Shown: positions 19,229-29,760 of the stretch, piece after piece
How positions within the stretch are numbered: the first letter of the stretch is position 1
Layout: every line of letters starts with the position of its first letter
Assembly: GCA_029570375.1 (NCBI GenBank)
Contig: JAKPXB010000046.1
Span: forward strand, 18,377 to 82,376
Direction of reading: 5' to 3'
From: Bacillota bacterium
GTDB taxonomy: Bacteria > Bacillota > Clostridia > Saccharofermentanales > DTU023
DNA length: 64,000 nucleotides
Program-made: the position numbers and the translations under genes
Notes under the pieces: model-generated
What the model saw: the letters and a program-made list of their open reading frames with translations, nothing else
The model's database searches: none
What the model was told of the DNA's origin: nothing

Positions 19229-21103
19229 TTATTCGCCGGCGGGCACTTCCCGTGTACAGACAGGGTACATAAAGAACGAATCGACAGTTAAATCCTTCAG
19301 TATCGTTTGATTCAACAGAGCCGCCTGCTGACATCCCGCGCATAACGGAATAAACAGGCTTTCCTGCGCCATCCAGACCGACAGTTTCTGATAGAATTCG
19401 ATGATATTCTGCCCATTGTTTCCGGCAGGGAAAGAATTCAATATATCAGCCGAACGGGTTTTATCAAATTCTGGCACCCAGTCAGCGGAATCGGTCTCTT
19501 TCGTACGCGCGATCAGTCCGATTCTCGCAATGGTTTGTACCGGTGATTCATGGACAGATGATTCTATGTACGCGAGCTCATAATCTCCTGCGGCAAGCTT
19601 GTCTTTCCAAACACTCCCGGGCACAGGCTCCAAATGAATTGTTAATCCATATGCGTGTATATCCGCGGCATACTTTTCGCAGACCGACGCGACATCCGGA
19701 GCGTGATCGGGGTATATGAGCGTGAGAGCATCAATGGGTACGCCGTCCCTCAGAAGCTGGCCTGAATCATTCTGACGCGTCATACCCGCCTTTTCCATCA
19801 GAGAATGAATGAGATCATCCGCGTCATCCGCCGCGGCGTTTATCGTTGACTGAATCGCGTTATGATCAAGTTTAACCATGACGGATGGTACCGTAAGCAC
19901 GTCCGTATTCTTCACCGGTATAGCGTACCCGCTGAGCGATGACGCATCCACGGGATTCGAAGCCGCCGCGAGCAGCTGCCGGAACGCCCGCAGGCCGAGC
20001 TCTTCTCTGACCGCGAAATTGATCGCCAATCCCCCGAGCACTTCTCCTGAAAAGACACGCGTCAGGATCGGTTTTTTCGGATCGGAAGAGCCGGGCGAGG
20101 GCTCCCCGGGCACGGTCGGACCGGGTTTTGCCGTCTCCTCTGTGCCTGCAGTCAGATCTGTACCGTGAGCCGCTGCCGTGCTAAGTAATAAATCAATTTC
20201 GGCGTTTCCGAGTGCCCGCCCGGCGAAGGAGGGCTGCCCGTACTTCAAAATGGTAAAGAAGAGAGGACCGCCCATGCTGGCAGCATCGGCCTGCCGTGAA
20301 AAAGTAATGGAAAATGAGTCCTCCTGATAAAGTTTCCAGGGACCCGTTCCCACGACGCTGACATTTGTCTCATCCAGTGACCCAATGGCAGAAACATCCG
20401 ATAACACCGGTTCCCATACATGCTCCGCCACGATCGGCATCGCGGAGAGCACATCCAGAACATACCAGCCGGCATTCTTCTCATTCCCATTGAAATCAAT
20501 GGCGAGCGTCTGTTCGTCTCTGACGGTTATCTGTGAGATAAAGCGTTCAAGAACATTGCCTTTCGACGTCTTCATTTTCAGATGCGCGTTAAGCGTAAAA
20601 GCAATGTCTTGCGCACCAATCGGATAGCCGTCATGCCACATTTTTTTATCGCTCATCCGGATTTCCAGGCTGAGATCGCTGAGCTGAAACGATTCCGCCA
20701 GTACGACCTTATATGCGGGGATCTCAGGATCAAAGGTCACCAGCGTCTGATACACCGGCTGATAATAACCGGAAGGATCAACAGGGAAAAGGCCTTCCCC
20801 TTCGGCAAAAGGATTGAGATTATAACGTCCTGGATCATCCATACCGGCCATCATCCGGTCTTTCCGATCACCCGGGATACCCCTGAAAACTACCTGGTCA
20901 TTAGCAGGCGGGGTCGGGGCAGCCGGCTGTCCTGATTGTGAGGGGAGGTTATCGGCTGTGGTATCTGTCGTGGAAGTGGCCGGAATCCCGCAGGCTGTGA
21001 CTTGCATCAACAGGCATGCAGCCAGAAAACACGCCGCCGCGGTTTGCAGGAATCGTTTTTTTTGATGTGCCCTTCCCATAAATATCCTCCACATGTTGGA
21101 CAA
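19229..21103 (-). CDS. Peptide/oligopeptide ABC transporter substrate-binding lipoprotein (SBP_bac_5-like)
   Basis: Lipobox LLMQVTACG; GRYNLNPFAEGEGLFPVDPSGYYQPVYQTLVTFDPE; KMWHDGYPIGAQDIAFTLNA. Confidence 0.8.
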   Translation of the reverse strand: MSNMWRIFMGRAHQKKRFLQTAAACFLAACLLMQVTACGIPATSTTDTTADNLPSQSGQPAAPTPPANDQVVFRGIPGDRKDRMMAGMDDPGRYNLNPFAEGEGLFPVDPSGYYQPVYQTLVTFDPEIPAYKVVLAESFQLSDLSLEIRMSDKKMWHDGYPIGAQDIAFTLNAHLKMKTSKGNVLERFISQITVRDEQTLAIDFNGNEKNAGWYVLDVLSAMPIVAEHVWEPVLSDVSAIGSLDETNVSVVGTGPWKLYQEDSFSITFSRQADAASMGGPLFFTILKYGQPSFAGRALGNAEIDLLLSTAAAHGTDLTAGTEETAKPGPTVPGEPSPGSSDPKKPILTRVFSGEVLGGLAINFAVREELGLRAFRQLLAAASNPVDASSLSGYAIPVKNTDVLTVPSVMVKLDHNAIQSTINAAADDADDLIHSLMEKAGMTRQNDSGQLLRDGVPIDALTLIYPDHAPDVASVCEKYAADIHAYGLTIHLEPVPGSVWKDKLAAGDYELAYIESSVHESPVQTIARIGLIARTKETDSADWVPEFDKTRSADILNSFPAGNNGQNIIEFYQKLSVWMAQESLFIPLCAGCQQAALLNQTILKDLTVDSFFMYPVCTREVPAGE

Positions 21104-21131
21104 TCAGCTGGATTTATTTTAACATGAGCCG

Positions 21132-21845
21132 ATGAACAACATGAAAGTTAAATCTCAGTGGAAACAAAAGACATGGATCAGAATCCTTCTCAGGCTTCTC
21201 GCGGTGGTATTAGGGATTTTTTTCGCTCTTTCCGGCTCAATTATATTCATCTATGCCTACATCGCGCTTAAAGGAAACGCCCGGACATATAAACTGGAAG
21301 ATCTCCCGCACAATGTCGACTGCATTATTGTCCCCGGCGCTCAGGTACTCAGAAACCGCGCCCCTTCGCCCATGCTTCAGGATCGCCTTGACGGCGCGGT
21401 TGCCATGTACCGGGCCGGCGTATCTGATCGTATTCTCGTCTCCGGAGATCATCGCGAAGATAACTACAACGAACCTCTGGTCATGTACAAATATCTCATT
21501 AAACAAGGTATCCCCGATGAAGCGATCTTCATGGACCATTTCGGGCTCGACACCTACGACACCGTCTACCGCGCCATCCATGTCTTCAAGGTAAAAACAG
21601 CTGTCATCGCCACACAGCGGTTCCACCTGCAGCGAGCTCTGTATATCGGCGGGAAACTGGGGCTGGACTGTGTCGGCTACGCGACGGACCCGCGTTATTA
21701 CGCGTCAGAGTTATATATGTTTATCCGGGAAATAGGGGCCCGTTTGAAGGCTGTCTATGAAATCCATACAGACGCACTTCCCGGGCGGATGAGCCCCGCT
21801 CATCCCATTTCCGGGGATGGCCGCGGCACGCGTCAGTCCTTCTGA
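21132..21845 (+). CDS. SanA/YdcF-like DUF218 protein
   Basis: DCIIVPGAQVLRNRAPSPMLQDRLDGAVAMYRAGVSDRILVSGDH; N-terminal TM segment. Confidence 0.85.
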   Translation: MNNMKVKSQWKQKTWIRILLRLLAVVLGIFFALSGSIIFIYAYIALKGNARTYKLEDLPHNVDCIIVPGAQVLRNRAPSPMLQDRLDGAVAMYRAGVSDRILVSGDHREDNYNEPLVMYKYLIKQGIPDEAIFMDHFGLDTYDTVYRAIHVFKVKTAVIATQRFHLQRALYIGGKLGLDCVGYATDPRYYASELYMFIREIGARLKAVYEIHTDALPGRMSPAHPISGDGRGTRQSF

Positions 21846-21856
21846 TCCATTGGGAG

Positions 21857-22939
21857 TTATGATAACGGCGGCGATACCGGACCCCTCTCCTTCATCACGC
21901 GAGCAGCGCGGACATTCGCCGCGAGCACGTTCACAGCTGTGAACAGCTCGACGCCTTCGCTGACGGCGGTTTGTGTCTCAGCCAGAACAGATTGCGTGCT
22001 CGACCCGTAGTAAATAGCCAGATCGAGATTGAGAATGATACCGTACGGTTCTTTGTGAATCTTCTGATCGACGATCTCTTCAACGCCGTCAACTTTTAAA
22101 GCAAGGATCCGGACGAGATCTTTCATCGCCTGGTCGGACATCGCGTAACTCCCGAGCGTGGAAAAGGTCGGTCTGACGACTGTCCGGTCATAATCCGCCG
22201 GACTTTGCGGACTTTGCGGTCCGAATACGCTTCCGAGATCAAACTTCTGCCACAGCCGGGCAAGCGGCTCTGTGAGATAACCGGAGAATTCGTGTTTGAT
22301 CTCCATACTGGGAACGGGAATCGTGTGTTTGCCCTCCGACAGACGCGTCAGTTTTGCCTGGTTCCGCTCATCTTCAGTCGAAACATCTTCAATCCTGATT
22401 TTAATCGAGGGCTGGTTAAGCCATAAATTTTCACAGATACGGGAAAGCATGGCGTCTGAAGTACCGAGTATCATCAGCGCTCTCGGAAGCCTTTCGATCA
22501 GGGCACGCCTCATATTCTCCGCCCGTACGGGGTCAAGGAACAGCGCCTGCCGCACCGATTCCATTTTTGACTCGGCACGCTTGGCGGATGCCCCCGCCAC
22601 AATAGCGCCGCCGTGAATCAGAAGCCCGTCGTCGATGATGTAGTTAATCTGGTATTCACGGGCGACATTGATCGCGCGTGTCGACTTTCCGGTGCCGCTG
22701 GAACCCACGAAAGAGATAACCGCGATTCTCTCCAGAATTTCGCGTATCTCATTCTGGCTCTGTTCTTCGTAAGCCGTGCTGCGCTCATTCATCTGGGTTA
22801 TGACAGCGTCGGCAAGACGGCCAAAGGGATTGAAGAGCGGCTCGGACACATGTGCCTCGCGATTTTCCCGCTCGCGGGCTGCGTTCTCCCTGTCAGGCTT
22901 CCGCAGATCTCTTCTTCGTCTGAACCAGCCCGGAACCAT
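21857..22939 (-). CDS. P-loop protein with C-terminal Asp23/Gls24-like segment
   Basis: ISFVGSSGTGKSTRAINVA; C-terminal DLVRILALKVDGVEEIVDQKIHKEPYGIILNLDLAIYYGSS. Confidence 0.6.
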   Translation of the reverse strand: MVPGWFRRRRDLRKPDRENAARERENREAHVSEPLFNPFGRLADAVITQMNERSTAYEEQSQNEIREILERIAVISFVGSSGTGKSTRAINVAREYQINYIIDDGLLIHGGAIVAGASAKRAESKMESVRQALFLDPVRAENMRRALIERLPRALMILGTSDAMLSRICENLWLNQPSIKIRIEDVSTEDERNQAKLTRLSEGKHTIPVPSMEIKHEFSGYLTEPLARLWQKFDLGSVFGPQSPQSPADYDRTVVRPTFSTLGSYAMSDQAMKDLVRILALKVDGVEEIVDQKIHKEPYGIILNLDLAIYYGSSTQSVLAETQTAVSEGVELFTAVNVLAANVRAARVMKERGPVSPPLS

Positions 22940-22941
22940 TG

Positions 22942-23691
22942 TTATTCGTCGTCTTCCTGATCCCAGTTGTGGTAAACATCCTGGACGTTGTCATTGTCCT
23001 CCAGCAAATCGATCAGTTTTGCCATATTCGAAATGGATTCTTCGTCTTCAAGCATGACCCACGAGATCGGTACAGGTCCGAGGTCCTGATCCGCGAATTC
23101 ATATTTCTGTGCCAGTTTGTCACGTACGGCTGCGTAGTCGTTCGGCGACGTCGTGATCTGATAGATATATTCATCATCGTCCGCGTCGACCATATCGACG
23201 TCTTCCGCGCCTGCTTCCAGCGCGTCAATAAACAGCTGTTCCTCATCAATCGCGTCTTCGCTTTCGATAATGAGCGTGCCTTTGCGTTCAAACTGGAAAG
23301 CGACACAACCGTCTGTCCCGAGATTCCCGCCGTATTTGTCAAAGATGTGGCGCACTTCCCCCGCTGTCCTGTTTCGATTGTCCGTCAGTGCCCTTACCAT
23401 AACGGCTACGCCGCCGGGCCCGTATCCCTCGTACAGTATTTCTTCAATCATGCTGGAGGAACTGTCCCCGGAAGCCCGGCTGATCGAACGCTGAATATTA
23501 TCACTCGGCATGTTGTATGATTTGGCTTTGGCGACCACATCCCGCAAAAGCGAATTCTTATCCGGATCGGGCCCCCCTTCGCGAACGGCAATTTGAATTT
23601 CACGCCCGAGTTTTGAGAAGATTTTAGCGCGCTTCTCATCAACCGCCCCTTTGCGGCGCTTGATATTATTCCATTTAGAATGACCAGACAT
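22942..23691 (-). CDS. yebC: YebC/PmpR family protein
   Basis: MSGHSKWNNIKRRKGAVDEKRAKIFSKLGREI. Confidence 0.96.
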   Translation of the reverse strand: MSGHSKWNNIKRRKGAVDEKRAKIFSKLGREIQIAVREGGPDPDKNSLLRDVVAKAKSYNMPSDNIQRSISRASGDSSSSMIEEILYEGYGPGGVAVMVRALTDNRNRTAGEVRHIFDKYGGNLGTDGCVAFQFERKGTLIIESEDAIDEEQLFIDALEAGAEDVDMVDADDDEYIYQITTSPNDYAAVRDKLAQKYEFADQDLGPVPISWVMLEDEESISNMAKLIDLLEDNDNVQDVYHNWDQEDDE

Positions 23692-23879
23692 AAAGCCTCC
23701 AGAAAAATAGCATCGGCTGTTTCTCGTCAATTGATCGCGATAAATCGGGAGATCAGCCTCTCTTTGCTATTATACACACCATACCGCGTGCCCCGCAAAA
23801 AGAGAGTCATGGAGAAGTGGCAGCAGCCACCGGGTGAGGCGGTGAACCAGCTCAACAGATGGCATGATACCGCCGGATG

Positions 23880-24536
23880 TTAAGACCTGGAAGAGTCGCG
23901 GAAGAAGCTCTCCCGCTCGAGCCATTTCTCCCCGGTGGGTTCTACGGAGGCTCCACCCGCGGAAATGTTCATAATCATCTCGCGGAGCGTGTCTGAACGA
24001 TCCGCCGCCGCTCCCACAATCCACCGGACAGTTTCCCCAAATACAGGTGTTTGCTGATAATACCCTTCCGATTCGAGCCGGCCTGACAGCTGGTGATAAA
24101 CGGCGTAATCCGTCGACAGAGCAAACGTATGGCAACGAACGAATTCTACGGGCAGGGCGTCGGAAAGTGCCCCGCGCGCTGTCTGCGAATAAGCGCGCGT
24201 CAGTCCTCCTGTTCCCAGTTTGACGCCCCCGAAGTACCGGATAACGACCAGACCGGCCATGTCAATCCCTTCCTTTATAAGAACCTCAAGCACTTGTCTG
24301 CCTGCGGTTCCCTGGGGTTCTCCATCATCGGAAAAGCGCTGCAGCAGAACTGGCCGGCTGATGCGCCACGCGTAAACATAATGGGTCGCCTGCGGAAAAA
24401 GGACACGTGCGTCGTCCAGCAGCCGCTCCGCGTCCTCCGCCTCATCAAGCGGCCTGCAGATTCCGATAAACCGCGACCCGCGGTCGAGCCTTTCAAAGCG
24501 GCCTTCACGCCGGACAGTCGTGAATTTATCAGGCAT
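23880..24536 (-). CDS. YigZ/IMPACT (UPF0029) family protein
   Basis: KFTTVRREGRFERLDRGSRFIGICRPL, SDDGEPQGTAGRQVLEVL, YFGGVKLGTGGLTRAYS. Confidence 0.9.
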   Translation of the reverse strand: MPDKFTTVRREGRFERLDRGSRFIGICRPLDEAEDAERLLDDARVLFPQATHYVYAWRISRPVLLQRFSDDGEPQGTAGRQVLEVLIKEGIDMAGLVVIRYFGGVKLGTGGLTRAYSQTARGALSDALPVEFVRCHTFALSTDYAVYHQLSGRLESEGYYQQTPVFGETVRWIVGAAADRSDTLREMIMNISAGGASVEPTGEKWLERESFFRDSSRS

Positions 24537-25824
24537 GCCCCTCGCCAATCGGACGGATAACATCAATCCCATGCATCCAGGGTTTCAGCACCTCCGGCAC
24601 AATAATCGATCCGTCAGGCTGCTGACACTGTTCGACGATCGCGGGGATAACACGCGATGTCGCGAGCCCTGAACCATTGAGCGTGTGACAAAACTCTACC
24701 TTGCCTGTTTCCGCTCTCCTGAAACGGATGCTGCCACGCCTTGCCTGATAATCCCCTGCTGTTGACACGGAGCTGACCTCTTTGTAGATCTGCATACTCG
24801 GGATCCAGATCTCAATATCAAAGGTCTTGCGCATCCCCGCTGAACAGTCGCCCGCCGCCAGCATGCTTATGCGATGAGCAAGCCCCAGCCCTTCAACGAG
24901 TCTGCCGGCTTTCCGGACCAGTTCCGCAAAGGCTTCTTCCGAATCCTCGGGGCGCGTGTACTGGAACATCTCCACTTTATTGAACTGATGCCCGCGGATC
25001 ATGCCGCGCTCGTTCGCGCGGTAAGAGCCGGCTTCGCGCCTGTAGCAGGGTGTGTAGGCAAAATATTTCTTCGGTAGTTCTTCTTCCGCCAGAATTTCAT
25101 CCGCGTGAATATTGGTCAGCGCTGTCTCCGCGGTCGGAAGAATAAACTGAAATTCATCTCCTCCGCCTCTGATCTGGAAGACATCCTCCTCAAATTTAGG
25201 GAACTGCCCGCCGACATAACCACAAGAATAGTTGAGAATATGGGGCGTCAGCAGCATTTCGTACCCGTCATTCAGGTGATCATTGATAAAATAGTTGAGA
25301 AGCGCCCACTCAAGGACAGCTCCCGCTCCGCGGTAAATCCAGAAACCGCTGCCGGAAAGCTTCGCACCTCTCTCATAGTCGATCATCCCGGTCGATTCCA
25401 CAAGTTCAACATGGTTTTTCATCGACGCATCGACAGGTATGGGCTCCCCCCAGACAGAGACAACTTCATTGTTTTCCTTGCCGCCGGCGGGAATATCATC
25501 GCTGGGGATATTGGGAATAGCTCTCAGAAACTCAAGCTGCTCCTCAGCCATCGTATTAATCAGAATATCGTTTTCTTTTATCCGGTCGCTGAGCTCGCGG
25601 AGTCTCGCGGTCCATGCGGAGACATCACCGCCTTCTTTCTTAATCACTGGGATTTGCGCTGATTGACGGTTGCGTTCGGCTTTAGATTCCTCATTCTCGT
25701 GCATCAGAGCACGCCGCCTTGCGTCAGCTTCCAGGAATTCTGCAAAATCAATTTCGAATCCCCTCCGCGCCAGCTTCTCAGCTACTTCCTGTGGATTATT
25801 CCTGATATAGGCAATATCAAGCAT
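24529..25824 (-). CDS. serS: Seryl-tRNA synthetase
   Basis: MLDIAYIRNNPQEVAEKLARRG, motif 2 FAYTPCYRREAGS, RGMIRGHQFNKVEMF, HTLNGSGLATSR. Confidence 0.97.
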   Translation of the reverse strand: MLDIAYIRNNPQEVAEKLARRGFEIDFAEFLEADARRRALMHENEESKAERNRQSAQIPVIKKEGGDVSAWTARLRELSDRIKENDILINTMAEEQLEFLRAIPNIPSDDIPAGGKENNEVVSVWGEPIPVDASMKNHVELVESTGMIDYERGAKLSGSGFWIYRGAGAVLEWALLNYFINDHLNDGYEMLLTPHILNYSCGYVGGQFPKFEEDVFQIRGGGDEFQFILPTAETALTNIHADEILAEEELPKKYFAYTPCYRREAGSYRANERGMIRGHQFNKVEMFQYTRPEDSEEAFAELVRKAGRLVEGLGLAHRISMLAAGDCSAGMRKTFDIEIWIPSMQIYKEVSSVSTAGDYQARRGSIRFRRAETGKVEFCHTLNGSGLATSRVIPAIVEQCQQPDGSIIVPEVLKPWMHGIDVIRPIGEGHA

Positions 25825-25888
25825 ACCTTTCTCCCCCTGGTAAACGCACTAAATAATCAACAGCTCCCATTCTAACACGAGAACCGTA

Positions 25889-26509
25889 TTACTTACCGTT
25901 GTAGTCAGCCCCCATCGCCTCTTCGACAAAATGATCCATGATCGCCCGTTCAATCGACGCGGGAATAACACCGATAAAATAGCCTTCGCGATCAATCAGA
26001 TACGTTGTGGGCAGACCGGTAACATCGTAGGCCGAGAATGTGCTTCCCTGTTCATCAAACAGAACGGGAAATGTCAGGCTGTTCTCTTTTAAAAACTCAT
26101 TTATCCCCGCGGATGTTTTCTCATGCTGTTCATTGCCTTCGGCACTTCCGTCTGAGTGCGAAGGAAAAACGACGCCTAGTACGACGAGATCACCCGTGTT
26201 CGAGCCCCGGTCCTGATAGAGTTGTTCTATATCCGGAAGCTCCTGCAGGCATGGATCACACCATGAAGCCCAGAAAGTCAGATAAACAATCCTGCCGCGG
26301 TAGTCGGACAGCCTGTGCGTCTGGCCGGACTGATCGGCCAGCGTAAAATCCGGCGCCAGTGAATAACCCTGCGCATTCGTCTGGATAACGCCCGATGGCG
26401 GACTTTCCTTTTTATCACGCCGGCACGACGTGCCTGCCAGTATCACAGAACACAGAAGCAGCCACAGGCTGACAACGAGTATGAACCTTCGAATTCTTCT
26501 TGAATCCAT
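25889..26509 (-). CDS. TlpA-like thioredoxin-fold lipoprotein
   Basis: Lipobox LAGTSC, APDFTLADQSGQTHRLSDYRGRIVYLTFWASWCDPC. Confidence 0.9.
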   Translation of the reverse strand: MDSRRIRRFILVVSLWLLLCSVILAGTSCRRDKKESPPSGVIQTNAQGYSLAPDFTLADQSGQTHRLSDYRGRIVYLTFWASWCDPCLQELPDIEQLYQDRGSNTGDLVVLGVVFPSHSDGSAEGNEQHEKTSAGINEFLKENSLTFPVLFDEQGSTFSAYDVTGLPTTYLIDREGYFIGVIPASIERAIMDHFVEEAMGADYNGK

Positions 26510-26620
26510 CGCCCTAACCTTTGCTATCCGATTGACATCCCGCTCATCAGCAAAATATTTCGCCGCCGCGCAAATGAAAAGAAGTGCCCCCTGTCCCGCG
26601 CACGGATCGATAGGAACTGC

Positions 26621-27853
26621 TTAATTACCTGTCAGGAAAGAGATTAATTTTTTATGTGTATTCCCCATCTTAAAAGGCCAGACCTCTTTCCCGTTGATAA
26701 ATGTCCTGTACGTATCACTCATTGCCGGAAGCTGCAGCTGCCGGCGCTGGTAGGAGAGATACGAGGGCGTCAGATACTGGCTGAGATTGAGATTGGTCCT
26801 TGTGTTTGCGAGAACAACATTGGCGACATTATAAAGGTTCGCGCCGTTGGAAGCCATCGCACTCATAATGGAATTAACAACAGTCCGCTGTCTTCTGTTC
26901 CTTTGAAAATCACTGTCAATTTTGCGAATCCGCGCGTACCGCAGCGCGTCGCTCCCATTCATGAGATGGTACCCCGGCGCCATCTCCAGGTGCCGCGCTT
27001 CGGCCGGCGTCAGCGTAATCCCGACCCCGCCGGCGGCGTTGACGATCTTGACAAAAGAATTGAAATTGACGGTCACATACCCTTTGATCGGGATCCCCAT
27101 GTTCCGCTCAATGGTGCGGACGGCAAGGCCCGGGCCGCCATACGAATAAGCCGCGTTGAGAAGACCCCACTGGTGGTTTGATATTCCGATATTGACATAC
27201 ATCGCCCTCATCAGGGAAACAATGTTAATCTGTTTTTTGTTCCGGTTAATTGAGAAGATCATGATGACGTCCGCTCTTCCCCGGAAATCGTTGGCTCTCG
27301 AATCAACGCCGAACAGGACAATATTCTCCACCCCGTCTATTTTCTTTACTTTTGGCTGAGGTTCAGCCGTAGATTGAGTTAGTTTCTTGTCCTGTTCCGT
27401 TTTCTTCGGGTCGTTCGTTGATATACTGTCTTCCGGTTCAGATTCGGTTCCGTCGAGCAAATCCTGCAGGTCATTGAAGTCGTCTTGGAGTTCCTGCTTG
27501 TCGGCCTCTTTCATCCCGCCCAGCCATTCACGGTCCGTGAGGTCTTTTACCATGATCGCTTCGGAAAACTGAGGATCCGCGAAGGTCACACCGGACATCA
27601 TATCCGCATAAATAATAATCAGTCCCGTGAATAACGCCAGAATAAGACCTGCCGCGACTCCACAGGCGATAAATTTTGGCGCATATAAACGGGTGAAGGC
27701 GGATAGCTTTCTTCGTTTATATGCTGACTGATGCGCAGGCGGAGCAGACGGGTTGGCCGTTTGATTTCTGTCACTAGAAACGTAGGAAGCGTCATGCGCA
27801 CTTAGGGCGCTCTGTCTGCCCCGGACTGTCTGGTGATTCTTCATCTCCTTCAT
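26621..27853 (-). CDS. LytR-CpsA-Psr (LCP) family protein
   Basis: VLFGVDSRANDFRGRADVIMIFSINRNKKQINIVSLMRAMYV; DALRYARIRKIDSDFQRNRRQR. Confidence 0.92.
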   Translation of the reverse strand: MKEMKNHQTVRGRQSALSAHDASYVSSDRNQTANPSAPPAHQSAYKRRKLSAFTRLYAPKFIACGVAAGLILALFTGLIIIYADMMSGVTFADPQFSEAIMVKDLTDREWLGGMKEADKQELQDDFNDLQDLLDGTESEPEDSISTNDPKKTEQDKKLTQSTAEPQPKVKKIDGVENIVLFGVDSRANDFRGRADVIMIFSINRNKKQINIVSLMRAMYVNIGISNHQWGLLNAAYSYGGPGLAVRTIERNMGIPIKGYVTVNFNSFVKIVNAAGGVGITLTPAEARHLEMAPGYHLMNGSDALRYARIRKIDSDFQRNRRQRTVVNSIMSAMASNGANLYNVANVVLANTRTNLNLSQYLTPSYLSYQRRQLQLPAMSDTYRTFINGKEVWPFKMGNTHKKLISFLTGN

Positions 27854-27977
27854 CCCCTCTATACGAATATGGTTGAATGCATTTTAATAACAAGTATCCG
27901 GGAAGCGGGAATTCTCCCGGATACTGTCTCCGCGCCGCGGCAATTCGATCGAAAACGGTCTGCCCCTGTCCCTCGTC

Positions 27978-28931
27978 TTACCAGCGGAAACCCCATCTGA
28001 AGCCGGCGTTGTAACAGGCTCCGACGATAAACCACAATACAACGAAGACTCCGATCACGGTCAATACCTTCAGCCACGATTTCGAAACAGCGTCTCGCGG
28101 CGAAAACAGGCACGCAAGAGAAGCACCCAGAGAAACTAACCTGACAAACTGGAACAGTGCACTGATGAAATGTACCGACGAATAGAATACAGGGAAAGCG
28201 ATCCCGAAGATCATGGCAAAAAATACAACCGGCAGCGCCACATTATGGTATGACGAATACTCAGCAAAGACAGCTTCAAGGGTTGAAGCCTCGTCCTTCT
28301 CCCAGTACTTTTTGACAAACCAGACAGCTACTGGTAAAACGCCGATAAAAACCATATTCATGAGCCAGGTCAAAAAGAACGCCCCTGCGTGCCAGCTCAT
28401 ACCGGAGGCGTTCCCCAGTGTAAAGAAAAACGCGACCAGGAAGGGAACAATGGCGGCCAGCAGTATAGACATAGGCTCTGTTGTACCGAGAAATCCCTTC
28501 GTCAGCCATGGGAAATAGCCCTTTGCTTCGAGAGCGAGCTTTGAGGGAGGCTTCGGCGCCGGAGGAACCCCGGGAGCGCTCGGCTGAGCAGGCGGATAAT
28601 AACCCGCCGGAGCGTACCCCTGAGGGGGTGCTTGCGTTCCCTGCGGAACCTGAGGCGGCGGGACAAGAGTTCCCGGTGCCGTATCCAGAGGCGAGGCCGG
28701 AGGAGCGGGAGGCATCACAGGCTGTTCGGGAGCTGCCGGTGAAAGTGGCGTGACTTGGTCGGAGAACACAGGCGTGCTTTCAGTTTTCGGTTCAATCCCG
28801 GCGGTGTCCTGTTCCTGAGGCAATGCCTGAGAAATCTGTGCGATATCTCCCATTGCCTGCGGCTTACCACAATTACCGCAGAATGCCGCGTCATCAGGAA
28901 CTTCTATGCCGCAAAATTCACATTTTTTCAT
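27978..28931 (-). CDS. Zinc-ribbon membrane protein with Pro-rich linker
   Basis: N-terminal CEFCGIEVPDDAAFCGNCG, PAAPEQPVMPPAPPASP linker, C-terminal TM segments. Confidence 0.75.
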   Translation of the reverse strand: MKKCEFCGIEVPDDAAFCGNCGKPQAMGDIAQISQALPQEQDTAGIEPKTESTPVFSDQVTPLSPAAPEQPVMPPAPPASPLDTAPGTLVPPPQVPQGTQAPPQGYAPAGYYPPAQPSAPGVPPAPKPPSKLALEAKGYFPWLTKGFLGTTEPMSILLAAIVPFLVAFFFTLGNASGMSWHAGAFFLTWLMNMVFIGVLPVAVWFVKKYWEKDEASTLEAVFAEYSSYHNVALPVVFFAMIFGIAFPVFYSSVHFISALFQFVRLVSLGASLACLFSPRDAVSKSWLKVLTVIGVFVVLWFIVGACYNAGFRWGFRW

Positions 28932-29195
28932 TTGTAAGTCTCTACTTTCGTCTCGGTCCCTCTTTTGAAATCGATTTCAATCAGAGAGCGTGCTTCATGA
29001 TAAATATTCAGAGCTATTTTATCACACGGAAGCGTGAACTTACCCCGCTTGACATGACAATCGCCATGAGCAGTGCTGCGTCTTTATTGTTTCAGATGCC
29101 GCCGATACCTGAGAGCTGTCAAAATCTGCCGGAACCGTGTTATCGTGATACCATATTATTCAAAAGTGAGAGCATTTCAGCGGGAAGGAACTTCT

Positions 29196-29642
29196 ATGAG
29201 AGCCATCGTACAGCGTGTTGAAAAAGCTTCCGTCGAATGTGATGACGGACATCACTCTTCTATCGGCAGGGGTTATCTGATCTTGCTCGGAGTCGGTTCT
29301 TCGGATCATGAAGATCAGTGTGCCAAACTGTGGCAGAAAATAAAGAAGCTTCGCATTTTCCCTGACGACCACGGAAAGATCAACCTCGATCTGGCCGCTG
29401 TGGACGGAGAGGTACTGATCGTATCGCAGTTCACCTTGTTCGCCGACACAAGAAGGGGCAACCGCCCGAGTTTCATCAACGCCGCCCCGCCGCCGCTCGG
29501 GGAGCGTCTGTACGATTATTTTGTGGCGTTGGCAAAACGCGATGTACCCGTCGTCGGGACAGGATCTTTCGGGGCCACGATGGCTGTCAGCCTTGTCAAC
29601 AGCGGTCCTTTTACCGTCTGGCTTGATACAGACGACATGTAG
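29196..29642 (+). CDS. dtd: D-aminoacyl-tRNA deacylase
   Basis: MRAIVQRVEKASVE, GRGYLILLGV, QFTLFADTRRGNRPSF. Confidence 0.94.
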   Translation: MRAIVQRVEKASVECDDGHHSSIGRGYLILLGVGSSDHEDQCAKLWQKIKKLRIFPDDHGKINLDLAAVDGEVLIVSQFTLFADTRRGNRPSFINAAPPPLGERLYDYFVALAKRDVPVVGTGSFGATMAVSLVNSGPFTVWLDTDDM

Positions 29643-29760
29643 GGAGATCTTCATACGGGTTGAGAATACGGCGGACGCAATATGGCCGGCCGCGATTATC
29701 TCACGTTCGCGAAGGCGCCGTGTTCAATCGACGCACATCAGACGGATAAGAAGGCGCCGT

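Noticed and set aside
28481-28753. 90-aa plus-strand ORF rich in Pro/Glu/Arg
   Set aside because: Antisense shadow of the Pro-rich linker in the zinc-ribbon membrane protein (27978-28931).
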